Source of the DNA: an uncultured Erythrobacter sp. | Lineage (GTDB): Bacteria; Pseudomonadota; Alphaproteobacteria; Sphingomonadales; Sphingomonadaceae | Assembly (NCBI RefSeq): GCF_947502395.1 | Contig: NZ_CANMZM010000001.1 | Coordinates: forward strand, 124,001 to 188,000 | DNA: 64,000 nucleotides | Direction: 5' to 3' | Part shown: positions 45,701-51,734 of the stretch, in pieces | Numbering within the stretch: position 1 is the stretch's first letter | How the letters are laid out: every line of letters starts with the position of its first letter | The notes under the pieces: model-generated | What the model saw: the letters and a program-made list of their open reading frames with translations, nothing else | Databases searched by the model: none | Told to the model about the DNA's origin: nothing | Program-made: the position numbers and the translations under genes

Positions 45701-48608
45701 CCCCATTGTCGAAGGTCCAATAATCTCCCACTGGTGGCACCTCATCGGGTGCACCTTCAGCGCCATGGGAAAGCGTTTCGAGCGGCTTTGTCGTGATGTC
45801 GGCAAAGCGATCCCAGTCTCTTGCAATCGTGCTCTCAACGCTTCCGGAGTTTACGCTGAAATTGCGGATCGAGATCGTGCCATCACCGCTGAGCGAGGGG
45901 CCACGATAGAAAGTTGGGCGTAGATACTTGTCAGCATCAGTCGCCTTGTAGGCATAATCAATCCGTACCCAGCCGGTGTCTAATAACTTGCTGGTTGTGA
46001 AATCTGCACTGGGCCAATTGGCAGAATGTGCAACCTGGCCGTAGCTGTCATTCAGTGTAATGAAGCCTAGTCCGAAGGGGGACCCGATCGTTTCATCGTA
46101 GGTCGCCCCCTCTATCTTAACCTCGGCCGAGACGGTGTAGTAACTTCCAGCTTGCGCCCGGATCACTGATTTGGGGTTGATGCCAGCCCAAACATAACCG
46201 TTGGTTGCCTGAGTGGCGACTCCATCCTGAAGCGTCCAGTCGCTAAGGAGGTCTGATGCATCCTCAGGCGAGCCATTTTGCCACTGAGTCAGAAACTCGC
46301 GCGGATGCGACAAGAGATCGGAAAATAGCTCCGAACTACGGATCAGATTATTGTTGTCATCATACTCATTGATGATGGTCCGACCGGTGGCATCGGTGGT
46401 CGAAACAACATTGCCATTCTCATCGTAAGTGAACCGTGCCTCCCGGCTCGCCGAGCTGTACGCGATGGTTGAAGCGCCGGTTATGGTGCCAGTTGGCGAA
46501 TTCTGTCCGGGATCAGAGTTAGAACCTGAGGCGCCTTGCTGAGGATCCTGGCCGGTCTCAAAACCAAGCAGCTCTGCATCGACAGCGATATCGAGCGTGT
46601 CGTCATCGGTGAGGATTGCGCTGTCTAATGTAACCTCGCGCACCTCCGGTTTCCATGTCAGCGCCCGCACGCTCTCGCCGATACCGGTATGGTGGGATGT
46701 GACCAATTGGATATCCAATTGGTCGGAAGTCCGGTTGTCGCTCCAGATGAAGGCGGCGGCATTGTGCACCTTCTGACCAGTTTCTATGTCATAGACACCG
46801 CCAAGTTTGGTCGAACCGATCGGCTCTGTCCCTGCAGAAAGAACATAGCCCACCATCTTGTACCACTTGCCCGTTTCGAAGACATTGTTCGAACTTGTGT
46901 TGATATCAACAAACCTGGGGTAGGGATTATCGCCCCCATGGCTGGCGTACCCCAGACTGTCCCCATTCCCAGGCTGAAGGCGGATCCTGAAATCGTTATC
47001 AGTATCCTTCTGAAAGTAGGCGGTGAATTCGTATGACTTTGCGGCATCAAGCGTCATACGCTCGCTCAAGTAGGCATTGCCGCCATTGGCACTCCCACTG
47101 ATATTGCTAAGATTGAGCGCGACTGTGTTGTTGGAGTCAGCAGCAGCATAGGGACCCGTCGTCTGCTCCCAGGTCGTCTCGTGACGCCCCCAACCGGTCC
47201 AGCCAGCAGGAAGCGTTCCATCATCGGGAACGGCACCGTTAGGGTCCTCAGGCCATGGCTCCCCACTGACCTCATTCTCACCGCGACCCGTCGAGGCAAA
47301 AGTTGGCGGTGATGCAGCAACAGGTGTCCCACCGCCGCCATCAATGGCGTCCACATCGAGCCCGCCGCCAAGCGCCGTGGGATCAGGCGCATTCCCGTCG
47401 CCTTCAATAACCCTTATGACATTCCCGTCCGCGTCATATTCAAACTGGCGGATTTGCGGGAGCGCGCCCGTTTGCGGAGCGGTTGTTGTAATTTGGAGCA
47501 GGCGACCACCCGCATCATAGTCGAGCCTGGTTTTCGTCCCATCAGGTCCCGTCACCTCAGTGTAGCCAACGTGATAGGCGAGGCTGGTCACTCGGTCTGC
47601 TGGAGGGTTGGTTTGCCCCGGCCTTGCGACCTTCTGCGTCAGCGTCTCAATTCGGCCATCTGCAGTGTATGTGATCGAAAGCTCGGACCCGTCGCTTTGC
47701 GAGATCTTGCTGACCAGATTGCTGGTCGCATCCACATACTGATAATTGATCGAGTACAGGTCACTGCTTTGCTGATCATGATCAAACACATGATCGTCGG
47801 CCGAGCGAATCTCAGGAGTCAGATCGGTCGTGACCTGGCTCAGCCGCCCTTGCGCGTCATACTCATAGGCTGAACGATACTGATAAAGGCGAGTGCCGAC
47901 CGCTGCCTCACCGACCTCCTCCTCATCTATCTTGATGTAGCTGCTGACGATCTGCGTGATGCGAGTTTTGTCGTCATTCCAAGTGTATTCGAGCCAATCG
48001 CCATTCTGGGTCTCGATGCGATGCAGGCGATCACTACCATCCTCATATCTGTAGGTCAGCTTTTGGCCGTTCACATCGAATAGCTCAGAAAGGCGATATT
48101 CTCCGACTACCTCAACAGTCGCTTCGTAGACCTCACGAGTGAGGCTGTCCCCATCCGTCCAAGTCCAACGCGACCCATCGAAGTCGAGCCGATCATGCGC
48201 ACCAGCTCCGTCAATCGCCCAATAGGCTAGCTCGCCGTCGCGCACCGAGTATTTGTAGTTGATGACCGATCCATCAGCACCCAATCTCTGCACGGTGCTG
48301 CCGTCAGTGTTTTCATCACCATGGACGGCGAAGATACGCCTGGTGGTCGACTGTTGCCATTGGTCACCATTGTCCCGGTCGCTGGTGTGGACAAGGCTAT
48401 TGTAACTGCGTGAGACCGCGGCATCGGGACCAACGCCGGTTAGAAACTCATCGCGCCGCGAGATGACTAGGTTGCCAGTAGCAGCGTTGACAGAGACGTT
48501 CTCTCCGCCTCTGCCGATGCCAGCACCGCCTAGTTGGCCTGCGCCACCCAGAATGTTAGTTGAACCACGTTCTACGCCTGCACCGAACCCGGTGAAAATC
48601 GCGACCAT
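33723..48608 (-). CDS. Giant RHS/YD-repeat polymorphic toxin with HNH nuclease tip
   Basis: A single open frame of 4,961 codons. The N-terminus is Gly-rich (ILGGAGQLGGAGIGRGGENV) and has no signal peptide. YD repeats run from about residue 65 to 2,950 and again from 3,790 to 4,220. Inserted modules are a jelly-roll/carbohydrate-binding-like domain (about 453-657), two tandem related ones (about 773-1,092), a cadherin/Ig-like array (about 2,965-3,762), and a LysM (about 4,282-4,330). A hydrophobic Ala/Gly-rich region follows (about 4,340-4,570). The tip ends in an HNH/EndoVII-type signature: VEFHHAGGDLVQIVPFHIHR then LHHSGG, closest to WHH/LHH nucleases. YD repeats usually form a shell around the toxin. 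No VgrG, type VI or other exporter is in the window. A SUKH immunity gene follows. Confidence 0.95.
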   Translation of the reverse strand: MVAIFTGFGAGVERGSTNILGGAGQLGGAGIGRGGENVSVNAATGNLVISRRDEFLTGVGPDAAVSRSYNSLVHTSDRDNGDQWQQSTTRRIFAVHGDENTDGSTVQRLGADGSVINYKYSVRDGELAYWAIDGAGAHDRLDFDGSRWTWTDGDSLTREVYEATVEVVGEYRLSELFDVNGQKLTYRYEDGSDRLHRIETQNGDWLEYTWNDDKTRITQIVSSYIKIDEEEVGEAAVGTRLYQYRSAYEYDAQGRLSQVTTDLTPEIRSADDHVFDHDQQSSDLYSINYQYVDATSNLVSKISQSDGSELSITYTADGRIETLTQKVARPGQTNPPADRVTSLAYHVGYTEVTGPDGTKTRLDYDAGGRLLQITTTAPQTGALPQIRQFEYDADGNVIRVIEGDGNAPDPTALGGGLDVDAIDGGGGTPVAASPPTFASTGRGENEVSGEPWPEDPNGAVPDDGTLPAGWTGWGRHETTWEQTTGPYAAADSNNTVALNLSNISGSANGGNAYLSERMTLDAAKSYEFTAYFQKDTDNDFRIRLQPGNGDSLGYASHGGDNPYPRFVDINTSSNNVFETGKWYKMVGYVLSAGTEPIGSTKLGGVYDIETGQKVHNAAAFIWSDNRTSDQLDIQLVTSHHTGIGESVRALTWKPEVREVTLDSAILTDDDTLDIAVDAELLGFETGQDPQQGASGSNSDPGQNSPTGTITGASTIAYSSASREARFTYDENGNVVSTTDATGRTIINEYDDNNNLIRSSELFSDLLSHPREFLTQWQNGSPEDASDLLSDWTLQDGVATQATNGYVWAGINPKSVIRAQAGSYYTVSAEVKIEGATYDETIGSPFGLGFITLNDSYGQVAHSANWPSADFTTSKLLDTGWVRIDYAYKATDADKYLRPTFYRGPSLSGDGTISIRNFSVNSGSVESTIARDWDRFADITTKPLETLSHGAEGAPDEVPPVGDYWTFDNGVASKATGTNVWGGIGARELITAEAGKSYTVYADVKIDGAAYDPSEGAPVAIGFLTHDENFDRVSHEGLWPSASFTANELLDKGWVRLEYTFTATAGHKFLRPHFYQRDALGGDGTLSIRNFHVVPSYEVSAGRSVEQTRFVYDSHNRLRYEISAEGNVVEHRYNDLGQLRHSIEYPEHLFTGTAPTLSLSEMDAWRDGLSDRSSTKIVRYGYDARGAMTFARNYGAATVSGDVSENEGISASYYTYDQTGQLIERHQRHEQSEFFVYDGLGRLVASTDLAGETTTIVFDDAETTTEITTSSGGATLRTFNKAGELVDQTTSGNLDLTGTSSYQYDSMGRLRVSTDETGVENYYVFDKLGRKIADVNEVGDLVEYRYDELGRVIASVRYINGVNSTSLASLKDPNNTLQIANIRPGSHGLDVWGWNVYDAKGLIIQSIDGKGGVVRFEYDGSDNLVRTTNYYNTLTDAQVGSFKATAPTSLILPTEHENDVVSRAFYDLSGRLVGALDGEGYLTETVYDAAGQKIEEIAYAQLTDPALRNIGEFSALRSTAAPSSPSNRSAHFVYDGQGQIRYTVDALGQVSSMSYNEAGRLVETTVHATAISDGDYTYDAVKAKVGAIANANTDRTSTTTYNDRGQVESTTDAVGLTTTFSYDTQGLVKKVVAGSGSDARTTRYWHSSQGVLKFSVDAEGYVRRYDYDNENRLTREISWSNKVNATDSTSNGDINSMASNAGSWTDVRYSYDTAGRRNSMYDGESNRTVWKFHRTGQTNSEFVGYTNNDGAATDRSRTFYGYDAAGRLAHKSLGFEAIERADTHYYYDGIGNISSVEDPNGNITTFTYDERGRVLTETNPEGGVTAYEYNAFGEVVKATDPRGNSTYSYYDSLGRVTHVVDAENHVTETAYTTFGEVESVTRYENRAGGMPTVSRMPSIVYEASQDATTTFAYDQAGRLERTTDAEGFVETYNYNTFGERISLTGKSETSNNVDGSDNITTYIYDKRGLLVAEVMPIAAYNSQGVPQSAKIGNAYRFDARGNRVEMIEALKLDGSETAIEIAQLFDLENTQAFDNAELSETRRTAYIYDDANRLIETRGQARKVFEQETHKQLNAAYVPKESIAYDARGNVSSTIDASGARTLFFYDDLDRKVVEIDALGTYTAYEYDKNSNVKRIEIFDAQITQSQLAGIGDGGAQGEAPGAPQGVSRVTEFDYDKLNRMSKSSVVLETDYRTGHFVDGSGWSNDETGSLDTFYQYDANGNVVKTTDPEGNETFAYYDTLGRKTAQVDAEGYATKWTYDSEGNVLTETQAADVITNPIVGTVPNIASSGDDRITEYSYDEVGNRLTEKRLGIEVYDKVANNGTNITLDGEVAYTYNGLGQVLTKTEATADVEGYRTADSITYAYDDGGRLEYEERSSFVGHTGTTVTPRVDYAYDGLGNLAQSVAAGAAGVAERVTRYEYNKGGLLSKTTDAQNNVREYFYDKSGRQIVEEYSRSGQKEASLTKFDLLGRVVEQKQARWDGPTNSWDVNSSSGADDGLASQTEYNAFGDVTRAGVNGLWQTENKFDQAGRMWATNAGDGVWKFFGYDKNGNQTAAITTAGADLTAIAANDQFNFSDFSGDLAVTHPEVNGTYTVYDARNMAVQVREEGRQLRENWAQNLDTFRSYNAFGEVISETDARGSTLTYTYNTMGRMIRSESPVVSITHVDGSTQLVRPAEDFHYDLSGRLVAQQDANGAYTIEVRNENGETLHYRKANNEGNLTRLKLLAGTGYNGSEALVTQTIAEDGGIVRTAFDVHGDARKITDQIGRVMTKAYDDLGRVTEISHAGGLVEKMTYDSLGQVLTRQNNHYGPNNKQTTDYDLQGRVVSTRAFGGDITDTEYSWNAAISGIGLNTFGGWVQTTTYENTRTLVRHMDIYERETRKTDLSGEDTSYTYDLAGRLTGLTARTTTINYNYYNTGLVKTHIKSDSVVSTQTVLETRFGYNETGDLVSEKLSRTTNQGPLTYNYTHPTDLARNGDPLLFKLFDDSGLDQDGDPITLVGFQVYNAAGEAISANAGSVTVTQSGDNYLEITPNGNLGLVRIEYTLRDDRNQTAVGSITLSVASTPPVANPYGIISTDTGSYVDVHATDLANDPDGGPQPLKFVRSQVSYTPNAGIEIEWLNNDQTMRVRGVTPTTTSLPNDPFDDPFDDPNLDDFVPFLSWTITDGAASVSGQTVVEVSQGAIGQNDTANLSYRGTALVNVLANDIVASGRSKTLVSVSSSNSSNLEARIENNRLRLTHKSGGAGSYTVNYSFSDGVATRSATVSVTVAANKAPTAGSYNLELARQGSTSRQVIFGQDADGHSVSIVNVTVLDGRGGELNASVSGNSIAITHISDNGTYRVRYQLRDQYGATSGYGYITVNVANIPPAAKNYGVIQTDTGAYVDINVSDLASDPDGAPEPLKFVRSMVGFPSDAGVQIQWLNGDRTMRVRGVFMTPNLVKISDYPEPEWVPYKAFISWGVTDGKSTTSGQTQVKVSQGAIANPDSATLNYRGTKLVNVLSNDVAASNRSKTLTAVSSNSSNLGVQIQNNSIRLTHNSGSAGNYTVTYSFTDGVSTQTSTVAVTVNANRAPTANDYSVTLGRNASTSRQVIYYNDPDGHSVSINNISVLDGRGGEFTAKVDSDTRKIRLTHVSGHGTYKVQYRLKDQFGAYSPYKRITVTVAAPSNRAPIISNTNITVNRSNLIRDGVYSFGLAQYLTDPDGDTVRIKPGSVSTPNPSFFGASGSGTSINFWARGGSGSAVVSYTVEDQKGGEASGQITFNFTVAQTGGINLSAPTGGSISSATSLELGSISAASAQNASPTIIDVSTGTPTNGGGSGTGTIDVDWGPGGVGGITGGNYTPNTGVLRNSTATYDALGRLTNWNEAGGVNTPAASKQLYYDANSNIRRSVSDYAVLSPQGGESATRRTDYWFAYDKMNRVVVDKGVQSGNGVAINNSQGTRFEWDAAGQRKHTIYNQTRTVTFNGALLGDILGGPPPPGADTYTWVQETKEAYTYNDAGQVERITLREDNPEPLFYDPQSGWYVDLNPSSRKLSEMNYNLLGQQTLQQDFARNSSTNAVFSQSTAYNSSNGRVTQTITDTTRNGDDQRAVTTYYYGSFGSHVLTARDVPTGNVTGTITTTSGDDVPTKTSETINSYTFYDNAVQNGVRHTDNISNSNKVTTTGFVLDGGGNTLRAVISDARNRTVNFTHDISGQVIERREADNLSGGDPRDIYYRFGGKEMGHITNNGGDYHHNYEQSVTGRTSTPGDPSEDAFYNGSEFGTARGDFDYSISRFTSYNQDSRAGSYTVRSGESLASIAQQQYGDTNLWYRIAQANGLSSAQAPLTEGQILRLPAGVTRSTYNASTFQPYDPSKALGDVNPGAPTPPKNKGKCGVFGQILLVVVAVAVTAVLSPVGTATFGQAVLAAAGGSLASQGVGLATGIQKKFSFKSLALSAVSAGVTNGIGPEGFLGGANGLFGKGLEGAIARGALSSAITQGIGVATGLQDKFSFAGVAAAGVAAGVGNLLGGKLKPLSGDGAERTLKNIAGHIAVGAARSIASAATRSAIEGSSFSRALQAGLPDVIGQVVGQAIGGALTGPPSDQLETDPVADSVSQQRSRLNQNDPQSLAAFDRLVEGGASLQLAFDFASRGTAGLIRLESLLEGGFDVVDLSGQGDRDVIKFNNGTIEAPKPIRSRSAEALLVVNDASEAINEFIQDHHIEEIILGIQVLAGPLAAGKNLAVALGGEALFGEIVDDAVDFGATRIASTTLGSGSNPEQFDGVRNRDQAFFDEVIESDREQAIALTETYQGLHGGAKALLGLFGVALGIGGAKIGGARTGGKSDWSPPPHFQRPAKENGNFIGIEGNSDFRLSDALASRLNLPTGTVVPWRRGVPDFSAFAVPGPKDHPKAFSVQGMTGVRRRDDRQIIAHISSQTGMSRQSVKDWRSLNQVEFHHAGGDLVQIVPFHIHRGLHHSGGAADLRNGK
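34897..35653 (-). repeat. 757-bp rhs homology block, main-gene copy
   Basis: Codes about residues 4,319-4,571 of the giant protein: the end of the LysM domain, the linker PGAPTPPKNKGKCGVFGQ and the hydrophobic pre-toxin region ending QAIGGA. Its partner is 32480-33236 in the orphan fragment. It is the constant part next to the variable tip, so a crossover here would swap the tip and its immunity gene. Confidence 0.9.
37610..39420 (-). repeat. Tandem duplication of a ~300-residue cadherin/Ig-like unit in rhs
   Basis: Two adjacent units of about 900 bp code very similar sequence. Unit 1 (about 38517-39420) opens PPVANPYGIISTDTGSYVDV, unit 2 (about 37610-38516) opens PPAAKNYGVIQTDTGAYVDI. Both continue with LKFVRS, a Trp-Leu-Asn segment then RTMRVRGV-like text, NYRGT-type and VLDGRGGE stretches. 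Unit 1 has a DPFDDPFDDP insertion. The copies are diverged at DNA level, so the duplication is not recent. Confidence 0.85.
45325..46240 (-). repeat. Tandem carbohydrate-binding-like modules in rhs
   Basis: Two related modules of about 150 residues, roughly 510 bp apart. The first contains DWTLQDGVATQATNGYVWAG, the second YWTFDNGVASKATGTNVWGG; both end near GDGT(I/L)SIRNF. The pattern of alternating strands with Trp and Gly resembles carbohydrate-binding or jelly-roll domains. The fold is inferred. Confidence 0.75.
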
Positions 48609-48990
48609 CCATTGAACCTTTGAGAGCGAATTTGTGAGTAAGAAATCGGAATATTACTTCCTCTTCTTTGCTACCATCCACCGATCCGAAGGAATGTTTA
48701 GTGGTTATTGAGATTCTTTTTGAGAAACGCTTTTGAATTTGTCTTGGGGTTTCGACGACCTCCGGGAATTGCGGCAAGCTTTCCGATCAGGCCTGGCTAA
48801 CTGGATTCAACGTGAGACAGGCTCAACCCGACTCCTCAATTGGAAAACTGCTTATCGCAGCGCAGGCTATCCAGCCCCACACATCAATTTCGCTGTGCTT
48901 TGAGAGTCAAACGCGTGTTGGGCTATCTGCGTAGTCAGTCAGCGCTCTATCATCCCAACAAGTGGATGCGTGCGTCAATGTGAGAAATGA
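48609..48990. other. Intergenic region between rhs and tRNA-Asn
   Basis: This should hold the rhs promoter on the minus strand; the half nearest rhs is A/T-rich. CAAAGG lies about 10 bases before the rhs ATG and may be its ribosome site. On the plus strand a 56-codon frame from a TTG at 48733 to a TGA at 48901-48903 has protein-like composition (GLANWIQRETGSTRLLNWK) but no ribosome site; it may be a gene remnant or chance. Confidence 0.4.
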
Positions 48991-49065
48991 TGGCTCCCCG
49001 AGTTGGATTCGAACCAACGACCAAGTGATTAACAGTCACCTACTCTACCGCTGAGCTATCGGGGA
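48991..49065 (-). tRNA. tRNA-Asn (anticodon GTT), CCA encoded
   Basis: On the minus strand TCCCCGA at the 5' end pairs with TCGGGGA before the discriminator G and an encoded CCA. The D-arm reads AGCTCAGCGGTAGAG, the anticodon loop CTGTTAA (anticodon at 49031-49033), and the T-arm GGTTCGAATCC. The cloverleaf is complete at 75 nt. It marks the boundary between core genes and the rhs island. Confidence 0.97.
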
Positions 49066-49427
49066 GCAGCTTCCCAAGCGGTATAAAGGGAAGCGAGAGC
49101 GCGCCTATATGGGGGCTTTGCGACCTTGGCAAGAGGTCTCACACGTTTTTTGCGTTCTTGCTCATGTCGGAGGAGGAAATCCGGAATTGCGGAGTTTCGG
49201 GCGCTCCGTAGAAGCGTGTCTATGGTGCATCGTTTTCCTACTCGCTGGCCGCCCGTTAGCCTGCCTTCAATCGCTGTTCATCGCGAGCGCCGTTGAGAGA
49301 ATTTTGAAAGTTGACACATCGCACCGCTCCGATTGGCGGCTTTGCCCTGTTTTTCAGACTTTTGCAGGGTACGCGCATTTTCTCCCAAACACGCAGTTCG
49401 CTGTGTCAGCGAGATTGCGCACGGGTC
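49066..49427. other. Intergenic region between tRNA-Asn and nadK
   Basis: No gene is supported in these 362 nt. The left end must carry the tRNA promoter (minus strand; TATAAA near 49082). A plus-strand open frame that starts at 49109 runs on into antisense nadK and is not convincing. CCCTG/CAGGG at 49345-49369 is a weak hairpin just beyond the nadK stop. Confidence 0.4.
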
Positions 49428-50273
49428 TTAATCCACGGCGAATTGTTCAGAGACAATGCGCTCAGCCAAAGACTGTCCCGGGTCAAACAGTAATTCGAGC
49501 GCTGAAGAATGGTCAATCTCCACATGAACTTCGGCGATGTCGCGCAACTCTTTTTGGTCGGCGACCGCCGCCACTGGTCGCTTCGCCGGTTCAAGCACTC
49601 GCAAGGTGATCGGCATTTCGTCGGGAAGAATAGCTCCACGCCAGCGTCGAGGACGGAACGGGCTGATTGGTGTCAGCGCCAGCATTCGGCTGTCCAAAGG
49701 AAGAATCGGACCGTTCGCGGAAAGGTTATACGCTGTCGAGCCTGCAGGGGTGGAGACAAGAATGCCATCACCCACAAGCTCCTCAATACGCACGCGGCTA
49801 CCAACAGTGACTTCGATTTTGCCGGTCTGGCGCGTCTCACGCAGCAAGGAGAGTTCATTAATCGCGCGCATCCGATGCATCTCACCATCTTGCGTCACAG
49901 CCGTGATGCGCAGAGGCGAGATTGTCTTGCCGCGGGCTTTCTCAAGCCGCCGCATCACATTGGCGCGCACATCGTAGCGGTTCATGAGAAAGCCCACGGT
50001 GCCCCGGTTCATCCCATACGCAGGCACAATTCGGCCGCGTTCAAGCATCTTGTGAAGCGTATGCAGCATGAAGCCGTCACCGCCGAGGACAACCACGGCA
50101 TCGGCCGCATCCATTGGAACCCAATCACGCTGAGATTCGAGGTTGGAAAAGGCCTCTTGCGCGCGTGGAGTTTCAGAGGCGACCAAAGCAATGTTTTCAA
50201 ACCGTTTGACCACATCGCTGTCACCACTGCTGACAGCGCTTTCGTTCACGTCCATGCCGGTAGCCGTCGCCAT
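49428..50273 (-). CDS. nadK: NAD kinase
   Basis: Phosphorylates NAD to NADP in the cytoplasm. The 281-residue product has the GGDGFML motif near residue 63, NRGTVGFLMN near 88 and the signature TPAGSTAYNLSANGPI near 176-191. The start was placed at the second of two close ATGs because GGAG lies 7 nt before it but only 1 nt before the first. The gene is divergent from the EAL gene, with 65 nt between the two starts, so the promoters must overlap. Confidence 0.95.
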   Translation of the reverse strand: MATATGMDVNESAVSSGDSDVVKRFENIALVASETPRAQEAFSNLESQRDWVPMDAADAVVVLGGDGFMLHTLHKMLERGRIVPAYGMNRGTVGFLMNRYDVRANVMRRLEKARGKTISPLRITAVTQDGEMHRMRAINELSLLRETRQTGKIEVTVGSRVRIEELVGDGILVSTPAGSTAYNLSANGPILPLDSRMLALTPISPFRPRRWRGAILPDEMPITLRVLEPAKRPVAAVADQKELRDIAEVHVEIDHSSALELLFDPGQSLAERIVSEQFAVD

Positions 50274-50338
50274 ATGCATTCTCCGCAAGTTTCTCCGTCG
50301 TTGCCTTGCCAACGCACTCACCTCGTAGGAGAAAGTGT

Positions 50339-51325
50339 ATGGCAGACCGGCAACGCGCCCCCCAATATTCGGCGCTAGTGATTGACCCTGATGTTCCAAA
50401 ATCGGGCGGATTGCAATCAGTCAGAGCAATTGGTGAAGTGAGCGCTAAAGGAACCGGAATGGGCAAAGGCAAAACTTCAAAGGCTGGCGGGCTTTCTGGA
50501 CCCTTGACGGGGTCGCTTCGTGGGCCTGTGGCAGGTGAGTTTCCGGGTGTGAAACCAGGAGCGCTCGATGCAGATCTCCTGCGCGCGCTGGACCGGCGTG
50601 AGATTGAAGTTCTGTTTCAACCGCAGTTTTCCTGCCGCACCGGCGCTCTTGTGGGGGCTGAGGCTCTTGCGCGTTGGCAACATCCTACCTTGGGCACGAT
50701 TGGCGCGCGCGATCTGTTTGCGATTGCCGAGCGGGCGGCGTTGGTGGCGCCTTTGTCGCGGCACGTGGTGGCTCGAGCTCTGGAAGATGCGGGTGAGTGG
50801 CCCCGCGAGCTGACAGTGTCGCTCAACATTACGCCTGAGGAATTGGGAGACCCGCGTTTCGCTGCCGACTTTGCGCAGGTCATCGCCAAGAGCGCGATTG
50901 AGCCTGAACGGATTATGCTGGAGATCACCGAGGACGTGCTTTTGCGCAATTTGGAGCAGGCGTCTTCGGCATTACGGGCGCTGAGGAAGCTGGGTTTTCG
51001 CACTGCGCTCGATGATTTTGGCGCAGGCTTTTGCAACTTCCGTTATTTGCGGGAATTGCCATTGGATGCGCTCAAGCTGGATAAGATCATGGTCGACGGT
51101 GTGCCGGGCGATGCCAAGGCTTTGGCGGTGCTGCGCGCGATTATCCAGTTGGGCAAAGCGCTTGATCTGGCGATCTATGCTGAAGGGATTGAGGACGATG
51201 TGCAGCGCGCGGCGATCACGTCAGAGGGCTGCGATTACTGGCAGGGTTTCTTGCGCGCCGAGCCGATGAAGAGCGGTGAGGTGTTGGCGCTAGCTGCGAC
51301 AGCGCGGGGGCGGGGGCATGGGTAA
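50339..51325 (+). CDS. EAL-domain c-di-GMP phosphodiesterase
   Basis: A 328-residue soluble protein. About 70 low-complexity, Gly/Lys-rich residues precede one EAL domain. The catalytic set looks complete: AEALARWQHP (the EAL motif), NIT, EITED, DDFGAGF, LKLDK, AEGIE and QGF. It should hydrolyse c-di-GMP to pGpG; no sensory or membrane domain is visible. TAGGAGA is placed well before the ATG at 50339. The downstream gene overlaps its stop by 8 nt, which suggests coupled translation. Confidence 0.9.
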   Translation: MADRQRAPQYSALVIDPDVPKSGGLQSVRAIGEVSAKGTGMGKGKTSKAGGLSGPLTGSLRGPVAGEFPGVKPGALDADLLRALDRREIEVLFQPQFSCRTGALVGAEALARWQHPTLGTIGARDLFAIAERAALVAPLSRHVVARALEDAGEWPRELTVSLNITPEELGDPRFAADFAQVIAKSAIEPERIMLEITEDVLLRNLEQASSALRALRKLGFRTALDDFGAGFCNFRYLRELPLDALKLDKIMVDGVPGDAKALAVLRAIIQLGKALDLAIYAEGIEDDVQRAAITSEGCDYWQGFLRAEPMKSGEVLALAATARGRGHG

Positions 51326-51719
51326 GCCTCAACGGACCTTCATCCGCTTCGTTTGCTATCGCCGAGTTGAGTCCCAGAAGCAACGGCTTGGGTTGTTTCA
51401 GGCGTTTGATGAGGCGAGAGATTGTGATTTCGCACCATCTTGGGCACTCAAGCAGATCGGCGAGTTATCTGATTGGTTCCAAGACAATCTAACGGTGCCT
51501 AGCAAGTTTTCTCGGGGTGGCTGGAAAGGACGTGGCCAGCCGGGTCTTTCTTGGTTCAAGCCAGTTGCGACAGAACACATCAAGCAAATGCATCAACTCA
51601 AGCTCGCTCTTGAAGCATGCGGCGTGCATGTAGACATTCTGACCACTCGTGATCCCGGACACGTTATTTGGCAGGATGAACATCAAGTTGTTGCCGAGCC
51701 TGGAGCACGAAAGTTCTAA
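51318..51719 (+). CDS. Conserved hypothetical protein
   Basis: A 133-residue soluble protein without signal peptide or membrane segment. The N-terminal half has a DEARDCDF segment, the middle is basic and Gly-rich (KFSRGGWKGRGQPGLSWFK), and the C-terminus reads PGHVIWQDEHQVVAEPGARK. I recall small proteobacterial hypothetical proteins with a similar Y/W-x-DEHQVVAEP ending, but have no function for them. Its ATG lies inside the end of the EAL gene (8-nt overlap). It converges on mfd, whose stop lies 15 nt further. Confidence 0.65.
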   Translation: MGKPQRTFIRFVCYRRVESQKQRLGLFQAFDEARDCDFAPSWALKQIGELSDWFQDNLTVPSKFSRGGWKGRGQPGLSWFKPVATEHIKQMHQLKLALEACGVHVDILTTRDPGHVIWQDEHQVVAEPGARKF

Positions 51720-51734
51720 AGGCACGGGGGACGC

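Noticed and set aside
33723..48608. Frameshift or misassembly in the giant rhs gene
   Set aside because: The frame is continuous over 4,961 codons with YD repeats throughout, and the internal duplications are diverged, so assembly collapse is not indicated.
30517..49065. Attachment-site repeat of the tRNA-Asn 3' end bounding the island
   Set aside because: I looked for the tRNA 3' sequence near 30.5 kb and found none, and there is no integrase gene in the island.
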